In this document: piece after piece, positions 54,741 to 63,195 of the stretch
Numbering within the stretch: position 1 is the first letter of the stretch
How the letters are laid out: the number at the start of each line of letters is the position of its first letter
Source: Candidatus Peregrinibacteria bacterium
GTDB lineage: Bacteria > Patescibacteriota > Gracilibacteria > UBA1369 > LOWO2-01-FULL-3
NCBI GenBank assembly: GCA_026395515.1
Contig: JAPLYN010000005.1
Location: forward strand, 527,210-591,209
Direction: 5' to 3'
Length of the DNA stretch: 64,000 nucleotides
Position numbers and translations under genes: made by a program
The notes under the pieces: generated by a model
Seen by the model: the letters and a program-made list of their open reading frames with translations, nothing else
Told to the model about the DNA's origin: nothing
Databases searched by the model: none

Positions 54741-55871
54741 ATGCAATGCGACAAAACCACAGCCAAAACTAAGGTGGAGTGCCACATGAAGTATGTGGCC
54801 AAAAACAGAAGTTCATTCATTCAAAAAATTCGTGATTTTTTTGTGCATGCAGATTTTTTGGAAGTAGAAACTCCTATCATGACTCCAATTCCAGGCATGG
54901 AACCTCACCTCACGCCTTTCGAATCTAGATTAAATTTTCCTTCTGTTTCTAATTCAAAAACAGCTGATCTTCCAGTGTATCTAAACACTTCCCCCGAGTT
55001 ACAAATGAAAAAACTTCTCGGCTCACCAGAAGGTTTCGATAAAATTTTCAATATCACCAAAGTCTTCCGCAATGGAGAAATGGACGGACCGCTGCACAAT
55101 CCAGAATTTACGATGATAGAATGGTATAGAAAAAATGCCGACTACAAAGATTTGATGAAAGATTGCGAGAATCTTATCTTGGAGTTAGTAAGAATTAACA
55201 GATTGAAAACTATCGGCGCCGATGAGACACAAAACAATCTCGCCGTGAGTCAAACGGCTGCCCCTCAAATCCCTTCTCTCACCTACCAATCCGAAACAAT
55301 AAATCTCTCCACTCCTTGGCCACGCTTCACCACGAACGAACTTTTCATAAAATATTGTGGACTCGACCTTCTTGAGAACCAAGAATTCGCGACTTTCAAA
55401 AAAAATGCCGAAGCCAAAAACTTAGACACTAATGGCTGCGAAAATTGGGACGATATTTATTTCAAAATTTTCTTGAACAATATAGAACCGGAACTCACAA
55501 AATTAAATCAGCCAATTTTCATTTACGACTATCCTGCCTCACAAGCCGCGCTCGCAAAGAAATCATCATCAAATCAATTCTTCGCCGAACGCTTTGAGCT
55601 CTACATCAAAGGCATAGAACTCGCCAACGCCTTTTCCGAATTAACAGATTCAAAAGAACAACTAGCCCGCCTCCTCGAAGAACAAAATCTCCGCAAAACT
55701 ATGGGCAAAACAATTCTCCCAATCGACGAAGAATTTCTCTCTGCATTAGAAGCAATCACCACCCCCACAGCCGGCATCGCCCTCGGCCTAGACCGCCTCA
55801 TCATGCTACTCCTCGACAAAAAATCTATTGAGGAAGTTCTACTCTTTCCAATGAATAAAATGGCGAAATAA
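54741..55871 (+). CDS. epmA: EpmA/PoxA/GenX-like elongation factor P lysine ligase
   Basis: About 376 aa from ATG 54741, which sits at the predicted transcription start; ATG 54786 (MKYVAKNRSSF) is the alternative. It is a class-II lysyl-tRNA-synthetase core without the anticodon-binding domain: RDFFVHADFLEVETPIMTPIPGMEPHLTPFES, KVFRNGEMDGPLHNPEFTMIEWYR (motif 2), YDYPASQAALAKKS and GIALGLDRLIMLLLDKKSIEEVLLFP (motif 3). EpmA attaches beta-lysine to EF-P. efp follows 195 bp downstream, strongly supporting the call. A linker of low conservation lies near residues 170-205. EpmB is not in the window. Confidence 0.9.
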   Translation: MQCDKTTAKTKVECHMKYVAKNRSSFIQKIRDFFVHADFLEVETPIMTPIPGMEPHLTPFESRLNFPSVSNSKTADLPVYLNTSPELQMKKLLGSPEGFDKIFNITKVFRNGEMDGPLHNPEFTMIEWYRKNADYKDLMKDCENLILELVRINRLKTIGADETQNNLAVSQTAAPQIPSLTYQSETINLSTPWPRFTTNELFIKYCGLDLLENQEFATFKKNAEAKNLDTNGCENWDDIYFKIFLNNIEPELTKLNQPIFIYDYPASQAALAKKSSSNQFFAERFELYIKGIELANAFSELTDSKEQLARLLEEQNLRKTMGKTILPIDEEFLSALEAITTPTAGIALGLDRLIMLLLDKKSIEEVLLFPMNKMAK

Positions 55872-56004
55872 GCCAAACCTGCTAGACAAACTCCCCCTCA
55901 CTCCTTGTAAAATTTGACGTCTTTTTACCATCATTTTTTACAAGAAATCAAAATCAAAATATTACTGACCAAGATTCATCTTCTCCCCATTCAGTTCACT
56001 TCCC

Positions 56005-56033
56005 TTGCAAAACCGCCCAAGCAAAGGTAAATT
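56005..56033 (+). promoter_or_regulatory. efp promoter
   Basis: TTGCAA, 17-base spacer, TAAATT, leader about 27 nt. The gap 55872-56000 upstream also holds an inverted repeat (cttgtaaaa ... ttttacaag, 55915-55945) that could end the epmA transcript. Confidence 0.7.
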
Positions 56034-56066
56034 CCAACTGTTCGAAAATTTGCTAATCACTCACAC

Positions 56067-56624
56067 ATGTCCAGCACAACAGATTTAAAACAAGGTTTAA
56101 CAATCCTTCACAAAGGAAATCCATGGCTTATCGCAGTAGCTCAATTCGTGAATCCAGGTAAAGGTTCTGCTTTTACTAGAGCAAAATTGAGACAATTAAA
56201 AACAGGTCAGGTTGTTGAACACACTTTCAAATCTGGAGAAGCTGTAGAATTAGTAGATGTAGTAAGAACAAAATGCCAATATTTATACAACGATGGTGAA
56301 AATTTCAACTTCATGGACAACGAAAGCTACGAGCAATTTTCTTTAGATAAAGAAGCTATCGGCGATTCTACAAAATACCTAGTTGAGAATACTGAATGCT
56401 ATGCGATGTATATTGATGGAATTCCAGTAAGTATTCAGGTTCCACCAAAAATGACTTTCAAAGTAATCTCAGCACCTCCAGGATACAAAGGAGATACAGC
56501 AACTGGCGGTTCAAAGGATGCCACCATTGAAACTGGCGCTACCATCAAGGTTCCCCTCTTCATCGAGGAAGGCGATCTCATCATGGTCAATACCGCTGAA
56601 GGAAACTACGTCAGCAAGGGATAA
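56067..56624 (+). CDS. efp: Translation elongation factor P
   Basis: 185 aa, three-domain length. Domain I carries the loop NPGKGSAFTRAKLRQL; its Lys occupies the position of E. coli Lys34, the residue lysylated by EpmA. Domains II-III follow (MDNESYEQFSLDKEAIGD, GIPVSIQVPPKMTFKV, PGYKGDTATGGSKDATIETGATIKVPLFIEEGDLI). It relieves ribosome stalling at polyproline. Many proteins here have Pro-rich tails. Confidence 0.97.
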   Translation: MSSTTDLKQGLTILHKGNPWLIAVAQFVNPGKGSAFTRAKLRQLKTGQVVEHTFKSGEAVELVDVVRTKCQYLYNDGENFNFMDNESYEQFSLDKEAIGDSTKYLVENTECYAMYIDGIPVSIQVPPKMTFKVISAPPGYKGDTATGGSKDATIETGATIKVPLFIEEGDLIMVNTAEGNYVSKG

Positions 56625-56764
56625 AGGACCTGCTTGATCAATTTTGCGACTGTGGCGCATAAAAAAAGTTAGAAGAAGCGATTCTAGCTTATTTAGGCTA
56701 AAAGTCAATCTTACAAACACAACCTTTCAAAATAAGGATTGTTATTGGATGTGTATCAATACTA

Positions 56765-56792
56765 TTGCCATAAACTAAAAACGGCATAGAAT
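56765..56792 (+). promoter_or_regulatory. Promoter of the TPR-like gene
   Basis: TTGCCA, 16-base spacer, TAGAAT, about 18 bp before the ATG, giving a very short leader. Confidence 0.65.
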
Positions 56793-56810
56793 AGCCTCTT
56801 TTCGCAATTC

Positions 56811-57617
56811 ATGACACACCTAACAGCAGAAAATCAGACCTTCACTCCAGAGAATCTCCTAACCGAGGTAACAAAAGTTTGTGCCGAAGCTGAATTAGAG
56901 ATGCTCGCTAAAAACAATAGCCCTGAAATTACAGATCAAATTAATCAGATACGAACACGTGTTTTTGAAATAATTCAAAACCAAACAGAAACCGGGAAAC
57001 AACTACTAAAAAACGTCTTGGGTCAAATACACGGCATTCCTGGTAAATCAGTAATTCGTTCAAAACTTATACAGTTTCTCACAAATTTAATTCAACCCCC
57101 AAAACCCACAGAAAATACACTACATTTCACCCTAGATGACCGAGAACGTCAAGAAAAGAGTAAAGCAAAATATTTACATTCTTCCAGGCAATATCCAGCA
57201 GCTATCGCTGTTTTAGAAGAGATGATTACTAAAAATAAAAAACTAAATGGTAACAAAGGAATTCTCGGACTATTAATGTGTTGCTACTTCAAATCTGGAA
57301 ACACAAAAAAAACCATAGAATTAGGAAAAAGACTTCTAGCCTTGGACGAGAAAGACGGTATTCAAACCATTGGAATGTTAGCAATTACTTTTAGACAAAT
57401 TGGACAATGGGAGGAATGCTTACGTTATGCAGAATTAGGACTCAAAGAAAAGCCAGATGACGTGATCTGCATATACCTCGCATCTATCGCTAGTAGTGAA
57501 CTTAATTACAGAGGAATAGCCGAAACTCATATCCTGAAATTAATAGATCTCAATCCAGATCATCCAGCACTAGAAAAATTAATTGGAAAATTTACTGCGC
57601 CAGCCGCTCTTTACTAA
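56811..57617 (+). CDS. TPR-like repeat protein
   Basis: 268 aa; no enzyme motif. The N-terminal 100 residues are helical. From about residue 115 helix pairs follow a tetratricopeptide pattern (KAKYLHSSRQYPAAIAVLEEMI, GLLMCCYFKSGNTKKTIELGKRLLALDE, LAITFRQIGQWEECLRYAELGLKEKPDD, DLNPDHPALEKL). Likely a protein-protein adaptor in the cytoplasm. Partners unknown; it stands alone between efp and serS with its own promoter. Confidence 0.75.
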   Translation: MTHLTAENQTFTPENLLTEVTKVCAEAELEMLAKNNSPEITDQINQIRTRVFEIIQNQTETGKQLLKNVLGQIHGIPGKSVIRSKLIQFLTNLIQPPKPTENTLHFTLDDRERQEKSKAKYLHSSRQYPAAIAVLEEMITKNKKLNGNKGILGLLMCCYFKSGNTKKTIELGKRLLALDEKDGIQTIGMLAITFRQIGQWEECLRYAELGLKEKPDDVICIYLASIASSELNYRGIAETHILKLIDLNPDHPALEKLIGKFTAPAALY

Positions 57618-57668
57618 AAACAAATTCCCTTCTAGAATCGGCATACTGACTACTAAAAATATTCCTTT

Positions 57669-58955
57669 ATGCTAGACATTAAATTTATCGTTGAAAATCC
57701 AGGAGCTATAAAGCAAGGTGCTGCTCGCAAACGTTTCAAAACCGACATTGATCAGATCATCAAACTCTACAACGAACGCAATGAAAAGATGCAGAAATTT
57801 GAGGTTCTTCGCGCTAAACAAAATGAACAAAGCACCAAAGTAAAAGATGCTCCAAAAGAAGAAAAAGCGACAATCATCGCTGAAATGTCCAAAATTAAAG
57901 AAGAAATCAAAGCTCTAGAACCAGATCTCTCAAGACTTGAAAAAGAAATCGATGACCTCGCAGTCTTCGTACCAAATCCTCCGGGAGAAACTACACCAGA
58001 CGGAACAGAAGAAGACAATAAACCATGCAAAACACACGGAGAAAAGCCAAAATTCGACTTCGAACCAAAAGACCATATTCAACTAGGAACTTCTCTAAAT
58101 CTTCTCGATCTTGAACGCGGCACTCGCACTTCCGGCACACGCTTTTACTATCTAAAAAACGAAGCGGTACTTCTAGAATTTGCGCTTGTACAACACATTC
58201 TTCACAAATTAATGGCGAAGGGATTCCAGCCAATTATTCCTCCGGTTCTTGTAAAAGAAGAAGCGATGTTTGCTACCGGATTTTTCCCGGCTGATAAAAA
58301 TGAAATTTACCAAGTAAATCCAAAGTCTGCCGAAAATCCTGAGAACGACGATCTCTATCTTGCAGGAACATCTGAAGTTCCACTTACAATGCTTCACTAC
58401 ACAGAAATTTTGCCTGAAGAAAAATTGCCAATAAGATACGTTGGTTTCTCCACTTGTTTCCGCCGCGAAGCAGGTTCATACGGGAAAGATACAGCCGGAA
58501 TTATTCGCGTTCACCAATTCGACAAGATCGAAATGTTTAGTTTCTGCCATCCAGATAAATCTGAAGCAGAACACGAATTAATCCGCAGCATCGAAGAAGA
58601 AATTATGCAGGAATTAGGTTTCCATTACCAAGTTCTCGATATTTGCGCCGGCGATTTAGGTATGCCAGCAGCAAAGAAATATGACATCGAAGTTTGGATT
58701 CCTACTCAAGGAAAATTCCGCGAACTTACATCTTGTTCAAACTGCACAAACTTCCAGGCTCGTCGCAGCAAAATCCGTTATAAGACAAAAGAAGGAAAGA
58801 ACGAATACGTTCATACTTTGAACGGTACAGCTTGCGCCATGACTCGTACCCTCGTAGCGATTTTGGAAAACTACCAAAACGCCGACGGCTCAGTCACAAT
58901 CCCAGCAGTACTTCAGCCATATCTCGGCGGAAGAACAAAGATTGAGGTGAAATAA
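57669..58955 (+). CDS. serS: Seryl-tRNA synthetase
   Basis: 428 aa. The N-terminal coiled-coil arm (LYNERNEKMQKFEVLRAKQNEQ ... SRLEKEIDDLAVFVPNPPGE) binds tRNA-Ser. The class-II core has motif 2 (FSTCFRREAGSYGKDTAGIIRVHQFDKIEMF) and motif 3 (NGTACAMTRTLVAILENYQ). Full length and normal. Convergent with the toxin-antitoxin pair, 2 bp away. Confidence 0.97.
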   Translation: MLDIKFIVENPGAIKQGAARKRFKTDIDQIIKLYNERNEKMQKFEVLRAKQNEQSTKVKDAPKEEKATIIAEMSKIKEEIKALEPDLSRLEKEIDDLAVFVPNPPGETTPDGTEEDNKPCKTHGEKPKFDFEPKDHIQLGTSLNLLDLERGTRTSGTRFYYLKNEAVLLEFALVQHILHKLMAKGFQPIIPPVLVKEEAMFATGFFPADKNEIYQVNPKSAENPENDDLYLAGTSEVPLTMLHYTEILPEEKLPIRYVGFSTCFRREAGSYGKDTAGIIRVHQFDKIEMFSFCHPDKSEAEHELIRSIEEEIMQELGFHYQVLDICAGDLGMPAAKKYDIEVWIPTQGKFRELTSCSNCTNFQARRSKIRYKTKEGKNEYVHTLNGTACAMTRTLVAILENYQNADGSVTIPAVLQPYLGGRTKIEVK

Positions 58956-58957
58956 GT

Positions 58958-59281
58958 TTAGGCACCCAAAGCCAAATTTCTCAAAAATGCAGAAACAGTT
59001 TTGTAGCCACTTTTCTGCGCCTTAATTAAAATGGCCTTCTTATCATCAGCATCAAGCCTAAACCTGATAATTTCGCTTTGACCAGGCTTGTATTCCTTTT
59101 CCGCTAGAATTAAATTAGGCAAATCTATCAGTAAATCTGATACATCTTCTTTCAGAAATTCCTGAGCAATATTTGCAGCCTCACACTCAACAAAAACGGT
59201 CTTTTTATCAATATTTTTCAAAGTATAAAAATACTTCTTATTATTCACTGTAACAAAATATTTTGAATCCATTTTATTCAT
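58958..59281 (-). CDS. Probable antitoxin with ribbon-helix-helix-like C-terminus
   Basis: 107 aa. The N-terminal half is strand-rich (KYFVTVNNKKYFYTLKNIDKKTVFVECEAANI). The C-terminus reads SEIIRFRLDADDKKAILIKAQKSGYKTVSAFLRNLAL, as in RHH DNA-binding proteins. It starts 2 bp after the HicA stop, as HicB antitoxins do, but I do not see the usual HicB RNase-H-like domain. It probably neutralises HicA and represses the operon. Confidence 0.7.
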   Translation of the reverse strand: MNKMDSKYFVTVNNKKYFYTLKNIDKKTVFVECEAANIAQEFLKEDVSDLLIDLPNLILAEKEYKPGQSEIIRFRLDADDKKAILIKAQKSGYKTVSAFLRNLALGA

Positions 59282-59283
59282 AT

Positions 59284-59523
59284 TCAGATAATAAATTTCT
59301 TAATTATTTTTGCTGCATAAGATTTATAGAATTCTTTACAGTCACCACCATGCACGGGAATTATCAGATCTCTTTGCAACAATTTATGCTTAAACTTAAC
59401 ATGACTTCCCTTTGCCCATACCTTTTCAAACCCTAAACTCAGCAACAACCTTTCCAGTTCAGAATATCTAATTCCAGAAGGATTATTCAAAAATTTCAGC
59501 AACAACTTCTCTATACTCGCCAT
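59284..59523 (-). CDS. hicA: HicA-type mRNA interferase toxin
   Basis: 79 aa. The dsRBD-like HicA/YcfA fold is recognised by SGIRYSELERLLLSLGFEKV and the catalytic-His motif KGSHVKFKH, then LLQRDLIIPVHGG and KIIKKF at the end. HicA toxins cleave mRNA without ribosomes. The toxin gene comes first, the antitoxin second, as in most hicAB pairs. Its own consensus promoter lies just upstream. Confidence 0.88.
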   Translation of the reverse strand: MASIEKLLLKFLNNPSGIRYSELERLLLSLGFEKVWAKGSHVKFKHKLLQRDLIIPVHGGDCKEFYKSYAAKIIKKFII

Positions 59524-59538
59524 TTAATTCGTGGTTAC

Positions 59539-59567
59539 ATTATATATCTTCATAGCCACAAAGTCAA
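59539..59567 (-). promoter_or_regulatory. Promoter of the hicA-antitoxin operon
   Basis: On the minus strand: TTGACT, 17-base spacer, TATAAT, leader under 10 nt. No obvious RHH inverted repeat is seen within it. Confidence 0.85.
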
Positions 59568-59592
59568 TTTTCAAACCTCATGACAAATCCAC

Positions 59593-59645
59593 CTTAACCT
59601 TCAAAGTTAAAATTTTCTTAAATTTTTCCTAAATTCCGCCTAAAG
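59593..59645 (+). repeat. 11-bp-phased TTAA repeat element, copy D
   Basis: CTTAACC followed by TTAAAATTTTC, TTAAATTTTTC, CTAAATTCCGC, CTAAAGCC, so three to four units at 11-bp phase. It lies upstream of the sugar-isomerase promoter. CTTAACC recalls the cyanobacterial Pho box unit. Confidence 0.55.
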
Positions 59646-59663
59646 CCAAACAATCGAACACAC

Positions 59664-59712
59664 TTTCGGCAACGCCCCTGCCTTGCCGAAAAGGCCTATT
59701 TCGTGCTAAAAT
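59664..59712 (+). promoter_or_regulatory. Promoter of the sugar-isomerase gene with inverted repeat over the -35
   Basis: TTGCCG (59683-59688), 18-base spacer, TAAAAT (59707-59712). The -35 is the right arm of a perfect inverted repeat TTCGGCAA-N10-TTGCCGAA (59665-59690), a likely operator. Confidence 0.65.
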
Positions 59713-59735
59713 ATAAGATGATTTAAAACAAAAAC

Positions 59736-60533
59736 ATGATTATTATTTCTACAGATTCGTTGAGAGGTTATGGTTTAAACCGCACTTTCGATCTAGCTAA
59801 ACAAGCTGGATACGACGGTGTCGATCTCGTAGTAAACTACGGTGAATTCGATACTTTTAACGCTGAGTACGTAAAGAAGCTTATCTTGGAGTACAAACTT
59901 CCAGTTCATGCTGTTACTGCTCCGAATGAAATTGCCCCAAAAAGAATTGAAGAAATCGTGACTTTAGCCAAAGAAATTGGTGCAAAAGTAGTAGTTCTTC
60001 AACCTCCTAAGATTCTTGATTTCAAGATGACTAGCTGGATGAAAACTGAAATTCCAAAACTACGCGAAAAAGAAGCTATTTCTATCGCTCTAGAAAACGC
60101 CCCTTCCGGCACTTTCTTAGGAATTATTCCTGAACATGCCATGGGTAGCGCTTCAGATTTAAAAGATTTCAAACACGTTTGTCTCGATGTAGCTCGTCTC
60201 GGCGAACAGAAAAAAGATCTTATGCGTGCATATACAGCACTCAAGAAATTCCTCGTTCATATTCACCTTTCAAACTTTTACCACGGCAAAAAATACGCAC
60301 CTCCTCAAGAAGGAATTATGCCTCTAGAAAGCTTCATGACTAAACTCAAAGAAGATGGCTACCCAGGCGCAATTTCCATGAAGATTTTGCCAAAATATCT
60401 CCACTGCGGAGATGACGCTAGAGTAGTAAAAGAGCTCGTAAAAGCTAAAAAATACTACGAAAAATTCTACGGAAAAGTAGATGGTGGTACAGCAAAGAAT
60501 GATAAATTCAATATGGCATCGGAAGCGTTCTAG
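59736..60533 (+). CDS. Sugar-phosphate isomerase/epimerase-like TIM-barrel protein
   Basis: 265 aa of the AP-endonuclease-2/xylose-isomerase-like barrel: FDLAKQAGYDGVDLVVNYGEFD, LILEYKLPVHAVTAPNE, AKEIGAKVVVLQPP, AISIALENAPSG, FKHVCLDVARLGE, FLVHIHLSNFYHGK and DGYPGAISMKILPKY. Acidic and His metal ligands typical of the family are present in part (LEN, CLDVA, HIHLSN). Substrate unknown. Alone under a promoter with an inverted repeat; the ABC genes follow. Confidence 0.8.
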   Translation: MIIISTDSLRGYGLNRTFDLAKQAGYDGVDLVVNYGEFDTFNAEYVKKLILEYKLPVHAVTAPNEIAPKRIEEIVTLAKEIGAKVVVLQPPKILDFKMTSWMKTEIPKLREKEAISIALENAPSGTFLGIIPEHAMGSASDLKDFKHVCLDVARLGEQKKDLMRAYTALKKFLVHIHLSNFYHGKKYAPPQEGIMPLESFMTKLKEDGYPGAISMKILPKYLHCGDDARVVKELVKAKKYYEKFYGKVDGGTAKNDKFNMASEAF

Positions 60534-60548
60534 AGTTATAATCACGGC

Positions 60549-61223
60549 GTGATTCAACTCAAAAATATTTCCAAAAAGTTCGTCTCCGGCAAGTCTGCGA
60601 CTAATGCTCTTTTCGATATCAATTTAAATATCAAGGAAGGACAATTTGTGGCGCTAATCGGACCGTCCGGATCTGGAAAATCCACACTTTTGAATCTTAT
60701 AGGTGGCCTCGATACACCAAGTGAAGGTTCAATTTTTGTAGGTGAAAAAGATATAAGCGAATACAACGACAAAGACCTTTCCAAATACCGAAATAATACG
60801 ATTGGTTTCGTCTTCCAAGAGTTTCATTTGGAACCTTTTATGACGGTGAAAGATAATGTTCTTCTTCCTACCTATTTCAATCATCCGGACAAACACGACG
60901 AAATTTATGCCGAAAAATTAATCAAAGAAGTAGAGCTCACCAATAAAATCGATAGTAAAATAAACGAACTCTCCGGTGGCCAAAAACAACGCGCCGCAAT
61001 TGCCAGAGCGCTGATCAATAAGCCAAAAATCATCCTTGCCGACGAGCCTACCGGAAACCTAGATTTAAAAACCGGACAAACAATTATAGACCTATTAAAG
61101 CGCCTCCAAAAAGCTCACAACATTACTCTCGTCATCGCCACTCACGATCCTCTCGTTGCCAAAGCAGCGGAAAAAATTATAGAAATTCGCGATGGCCAAA
61201 TATTCAAATCCGCAAAAAATTAA
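60549..61223 (+). CDS. ABC transporter ATPase (MacB/LolD type)
   Basis: 224 aa starting at GTG 60549 (reads [25 protein letters not shown]). Walker [13 protein letters not shown]-loop [14 protein letters not shown], signature [15 protein letters not shown] and Walker [13 protein letters not shown] are intact. A TATAAT sits at 60537-60542, 6 bp before the GTG, so the message may be leaderless. Pairs with the permease 9 bp downstream. Confidence 0.95.
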   Translation: MIQLKNISKKFVSGKSATNALFDINLNIKEGQFVALIGPSGSGKSTLLNLIGGLDTPSEGSIFVGEKDISEYNDKDLSKYRNNTIGFVFQEFHLEPFMTVKDNVLLPTYFNHPDKHDEIYAEKLIKEVELTNKIDSKINELSGGQKQRAAIARALINKPKIILADEPTGNLDLKTGQTIIDLLKRLQKAHNITLVIATHDPLVAKAAEKIIEIRDGQIFKSAKN

Positions 61224-61232
61224 ACAGCCAAA

Positions 61233-62516
61233 ATGCTCCTTTCTCTCGCCTTAAAAAACATCAAAGAACGCAAATTCCGCACTCTGCTAGCCAGTTTCAG
61301 CATTACTATTGGCACAGCTTCAATGATTGTTTTTTTGGGATTAAGCAATGGAATTCAACAAGCAACTTTTAGTGAAATAGAGAAAAAGAGTCCCCTCACT
61401 CAAATCACCGTCACTCCAACAGTAGAAAAAAGTGGTGTCATTTCCCTACTCAATCATTCCGAAAAAGGAAAACTCACTGAAGATACGGTGAAGCAAATTT
61501 CCTCTATCTCTGGCGTCAAAATAATAAATCCAGAAATTCAATATAACAATTTTTCTTCTTTAGAAATTCCGATTTTCGGTATGACATTTTCTACAGAAAC
61601 TATGGTTTTCGGAGTGCCAAAAGATTTTATAAAAAATGATTTACACAATCCTGACGTCTGGGACAAAAACGAAGAACCATATCCTGCACTCATCCCGCGT
61701 AAACTTCTCGACCTCTACAATCTCACCATCGCCACACCTCAAAGTTTGCCTCAACTAAGCGAAGATTCTCTCATAGGCAAAGAGCTCACCTACTATCCGA
61801 ACTATTCTACTTTCTTTCCCTCAAATAATTACAAAACCGACACAATCAGATTGGAAGTCGTAGGATTTTCCGACAAAATTAATTTAATTGGTGCGACATT
61901 ATCCGATCAGGTAGTGCAAAAATTAAACGAAAAATACGCTGGAGAAAAACCGGATTCACAAAAAAAATATCTCGAACTTTTTGTGGAAACTGACAATGCG
62001 ACTCAGACAGTAGAAATTGCTAAAAAAATAGAAGCCCTCGGATTAAATACCAGCTACTTTCAAAAGAATCTCCAAGACGTTGATGCCAAATTCACCTATT
62101 TGAAAATTTCTCTCACAGCCATCAGCTTAATAATTTTCCTCACCGCGGCCATCGCCATCATCAGTACATTCTTGGCAACTATTGCCGAACGCACCAAGGA
62201 AATCGGCCTCTTCCGTGCTCTGGGCGCCACAAAAACTCATATCAAAACTCTCATTTTAATCGAAGCCGGAATCACCGGACTCATAGGCAGCGGCATGGGC
62301 GTAATCATTGGAATAATTGCCAGCAAAATCATCGACAACGTCAGCCTCACTCAGCTCGCATTGACAACCTTCCATCCTGAATCAGTTTTCAACATCACTC
62401 CAACACTGATTCTGGGCGCCTTATTCTTTGGCACGCTCTTGAGTATCCTCGCCGGCCTCATCCCCGCCCAAAAAGCGGCAAATATTAGTCCTATGGTGGC
62501 ATTGAATAGGCTTTAG
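61233..62516 (+). CDS. MacB-like ABC transporter permease (FtsX fold)
   Basis: 427 aa. The first membrane helix (KFRTLLASFSITIGTASMIVFLGLSNGIQ) is followed by a large extracytoplasmic domain (about 45-280), then three C-terminal membrane helices with FtsX motifs: ISTFLATIAERTKEIGLFRALGATKTHI, GITGLIGSGMGVIIGI and SILAGLIPAQKAANISPMVALNRL. Type VII ABC systems of this build act mechanically on envelope substrates or export peptides and lipoproteins. No MacA partner is seen. Confidence 0.93.
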   Translation: MLLSLALKNIKERKFRTLLASFSITIGTASMIVFLGLSNGIQQATFSEIEKKSPLTQITVTPTVEKSGVISLLNHSEKGKLTEDTVKQISSISGVKIINPEIQYNNFSSLEIPIFGMTFSTETMVFGVPKDFIKNDLHNPDVWDKNEEPYPALIPRKLLDLYNLTIATPQSLPQLSEDSLIGKELTYYPNYSTFFPSNNYKTDTIRLEVVGFSDKINLIGATLSDQVVQKLNEKYAGEKPDSQKKYLELFVETDNATQTVEIAKKIEALGLNTSYFQKNLQDVDAKFTYLKISLTAISLIIFLTAAIAIISTFLATIAERTKEIGLFRALGATKTHIKTLILIEAGITGLIGSGMGVIIGIIASKIIDNVSLTQLALTTFHPESVFNITPTLILGALFFGTLLSILAGLIPAQKAANISPMVALNRL

Positions 62517-62940
62517 AACTGAAATCGCGACAGCTGAAATTTCAACAAAAGGCCTGCCTTCACGAAACTATTTAAAGTCACATTTACCAGTTGCACAGAT
62601 TATAATTTGCGCCCGGGCGCAAGAAATAAATCAAAAACCAAACATGTCAAAAACAGCCAAAGCATTTCACTAAGTCGCACGACTCACCAGACTTTACAGA
62701 TAAAAATCTTAGCATGTGACAGATTACAAAGCTTTCTTTCTTTTCATCAAACTCACCCACTCGTCATTTTTACAGATCAAAAAGTCCCGACGTCGGTGAA
62801 TTACAAAATCTCCGATACCTCCGTCAATCCCACGATTGACAAAGTAGTCATTTCCTGATACATTAACCCTCTTGCAACTCGCTCTTTAGTGGAGTGCAGG
62901 AACTTGTTCTTTAAAAATTGGAATTTAGGTATAGATTCTT
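62517..62940. other. Gene-poor stretch after the ABC operon
   Basis: No convincing gene. The 83-aa ORF at 62607 has low-complexity, atypical composition. A stem TGCAACTC...GAGTGCA (62873-62898) and a following AT-rich TATAGATT (62930s) suggest a leader or promoter region of the island to the right. Confidence 0.5.
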
Positions 62941-62963
62941 TCGGCATGTTTTCGGTTTAGCAA

Positions 62964-63000
62964 CCTGTTAAAAAACAGATCTGAGGTTCTCCTCATTTTT
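62964..63000 (+). terminator. Hairpins and T-run before the GC-rich ORF
   Basis: CTGTT-AAAA-AACAG (62964-62977), then TGAGG-TTCT-CCTCA followed by TTTTT (62982-63000). It looks like an intrinsic terminator or attenuator preceding the island ORF. Confidence 0.65.
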
Positions 63001-63195
63001 GACAGCTTGCTGAATCGACGACATCGCACGGCTCTTCTGAGTCCGTGAAAGAATCGTTGGAAACAGGGTCGATCGGCGCGTTGCCGAGCGATCTAAAGAG
63101 TTACTGCGGCATTTCGCCAAAGCAACTCATGGAACTGATCGCGTTCCGGCCACAGAGTTGGCGGACGCATTCACAGAATGGAGCTAGACAATACT

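Noticed and set aside
62607-62858. 83-aa ORF after the ABC permease
   Set aside because: Atypical, Ser/Thr/His-rich composition, no promoter, no family resemblance.
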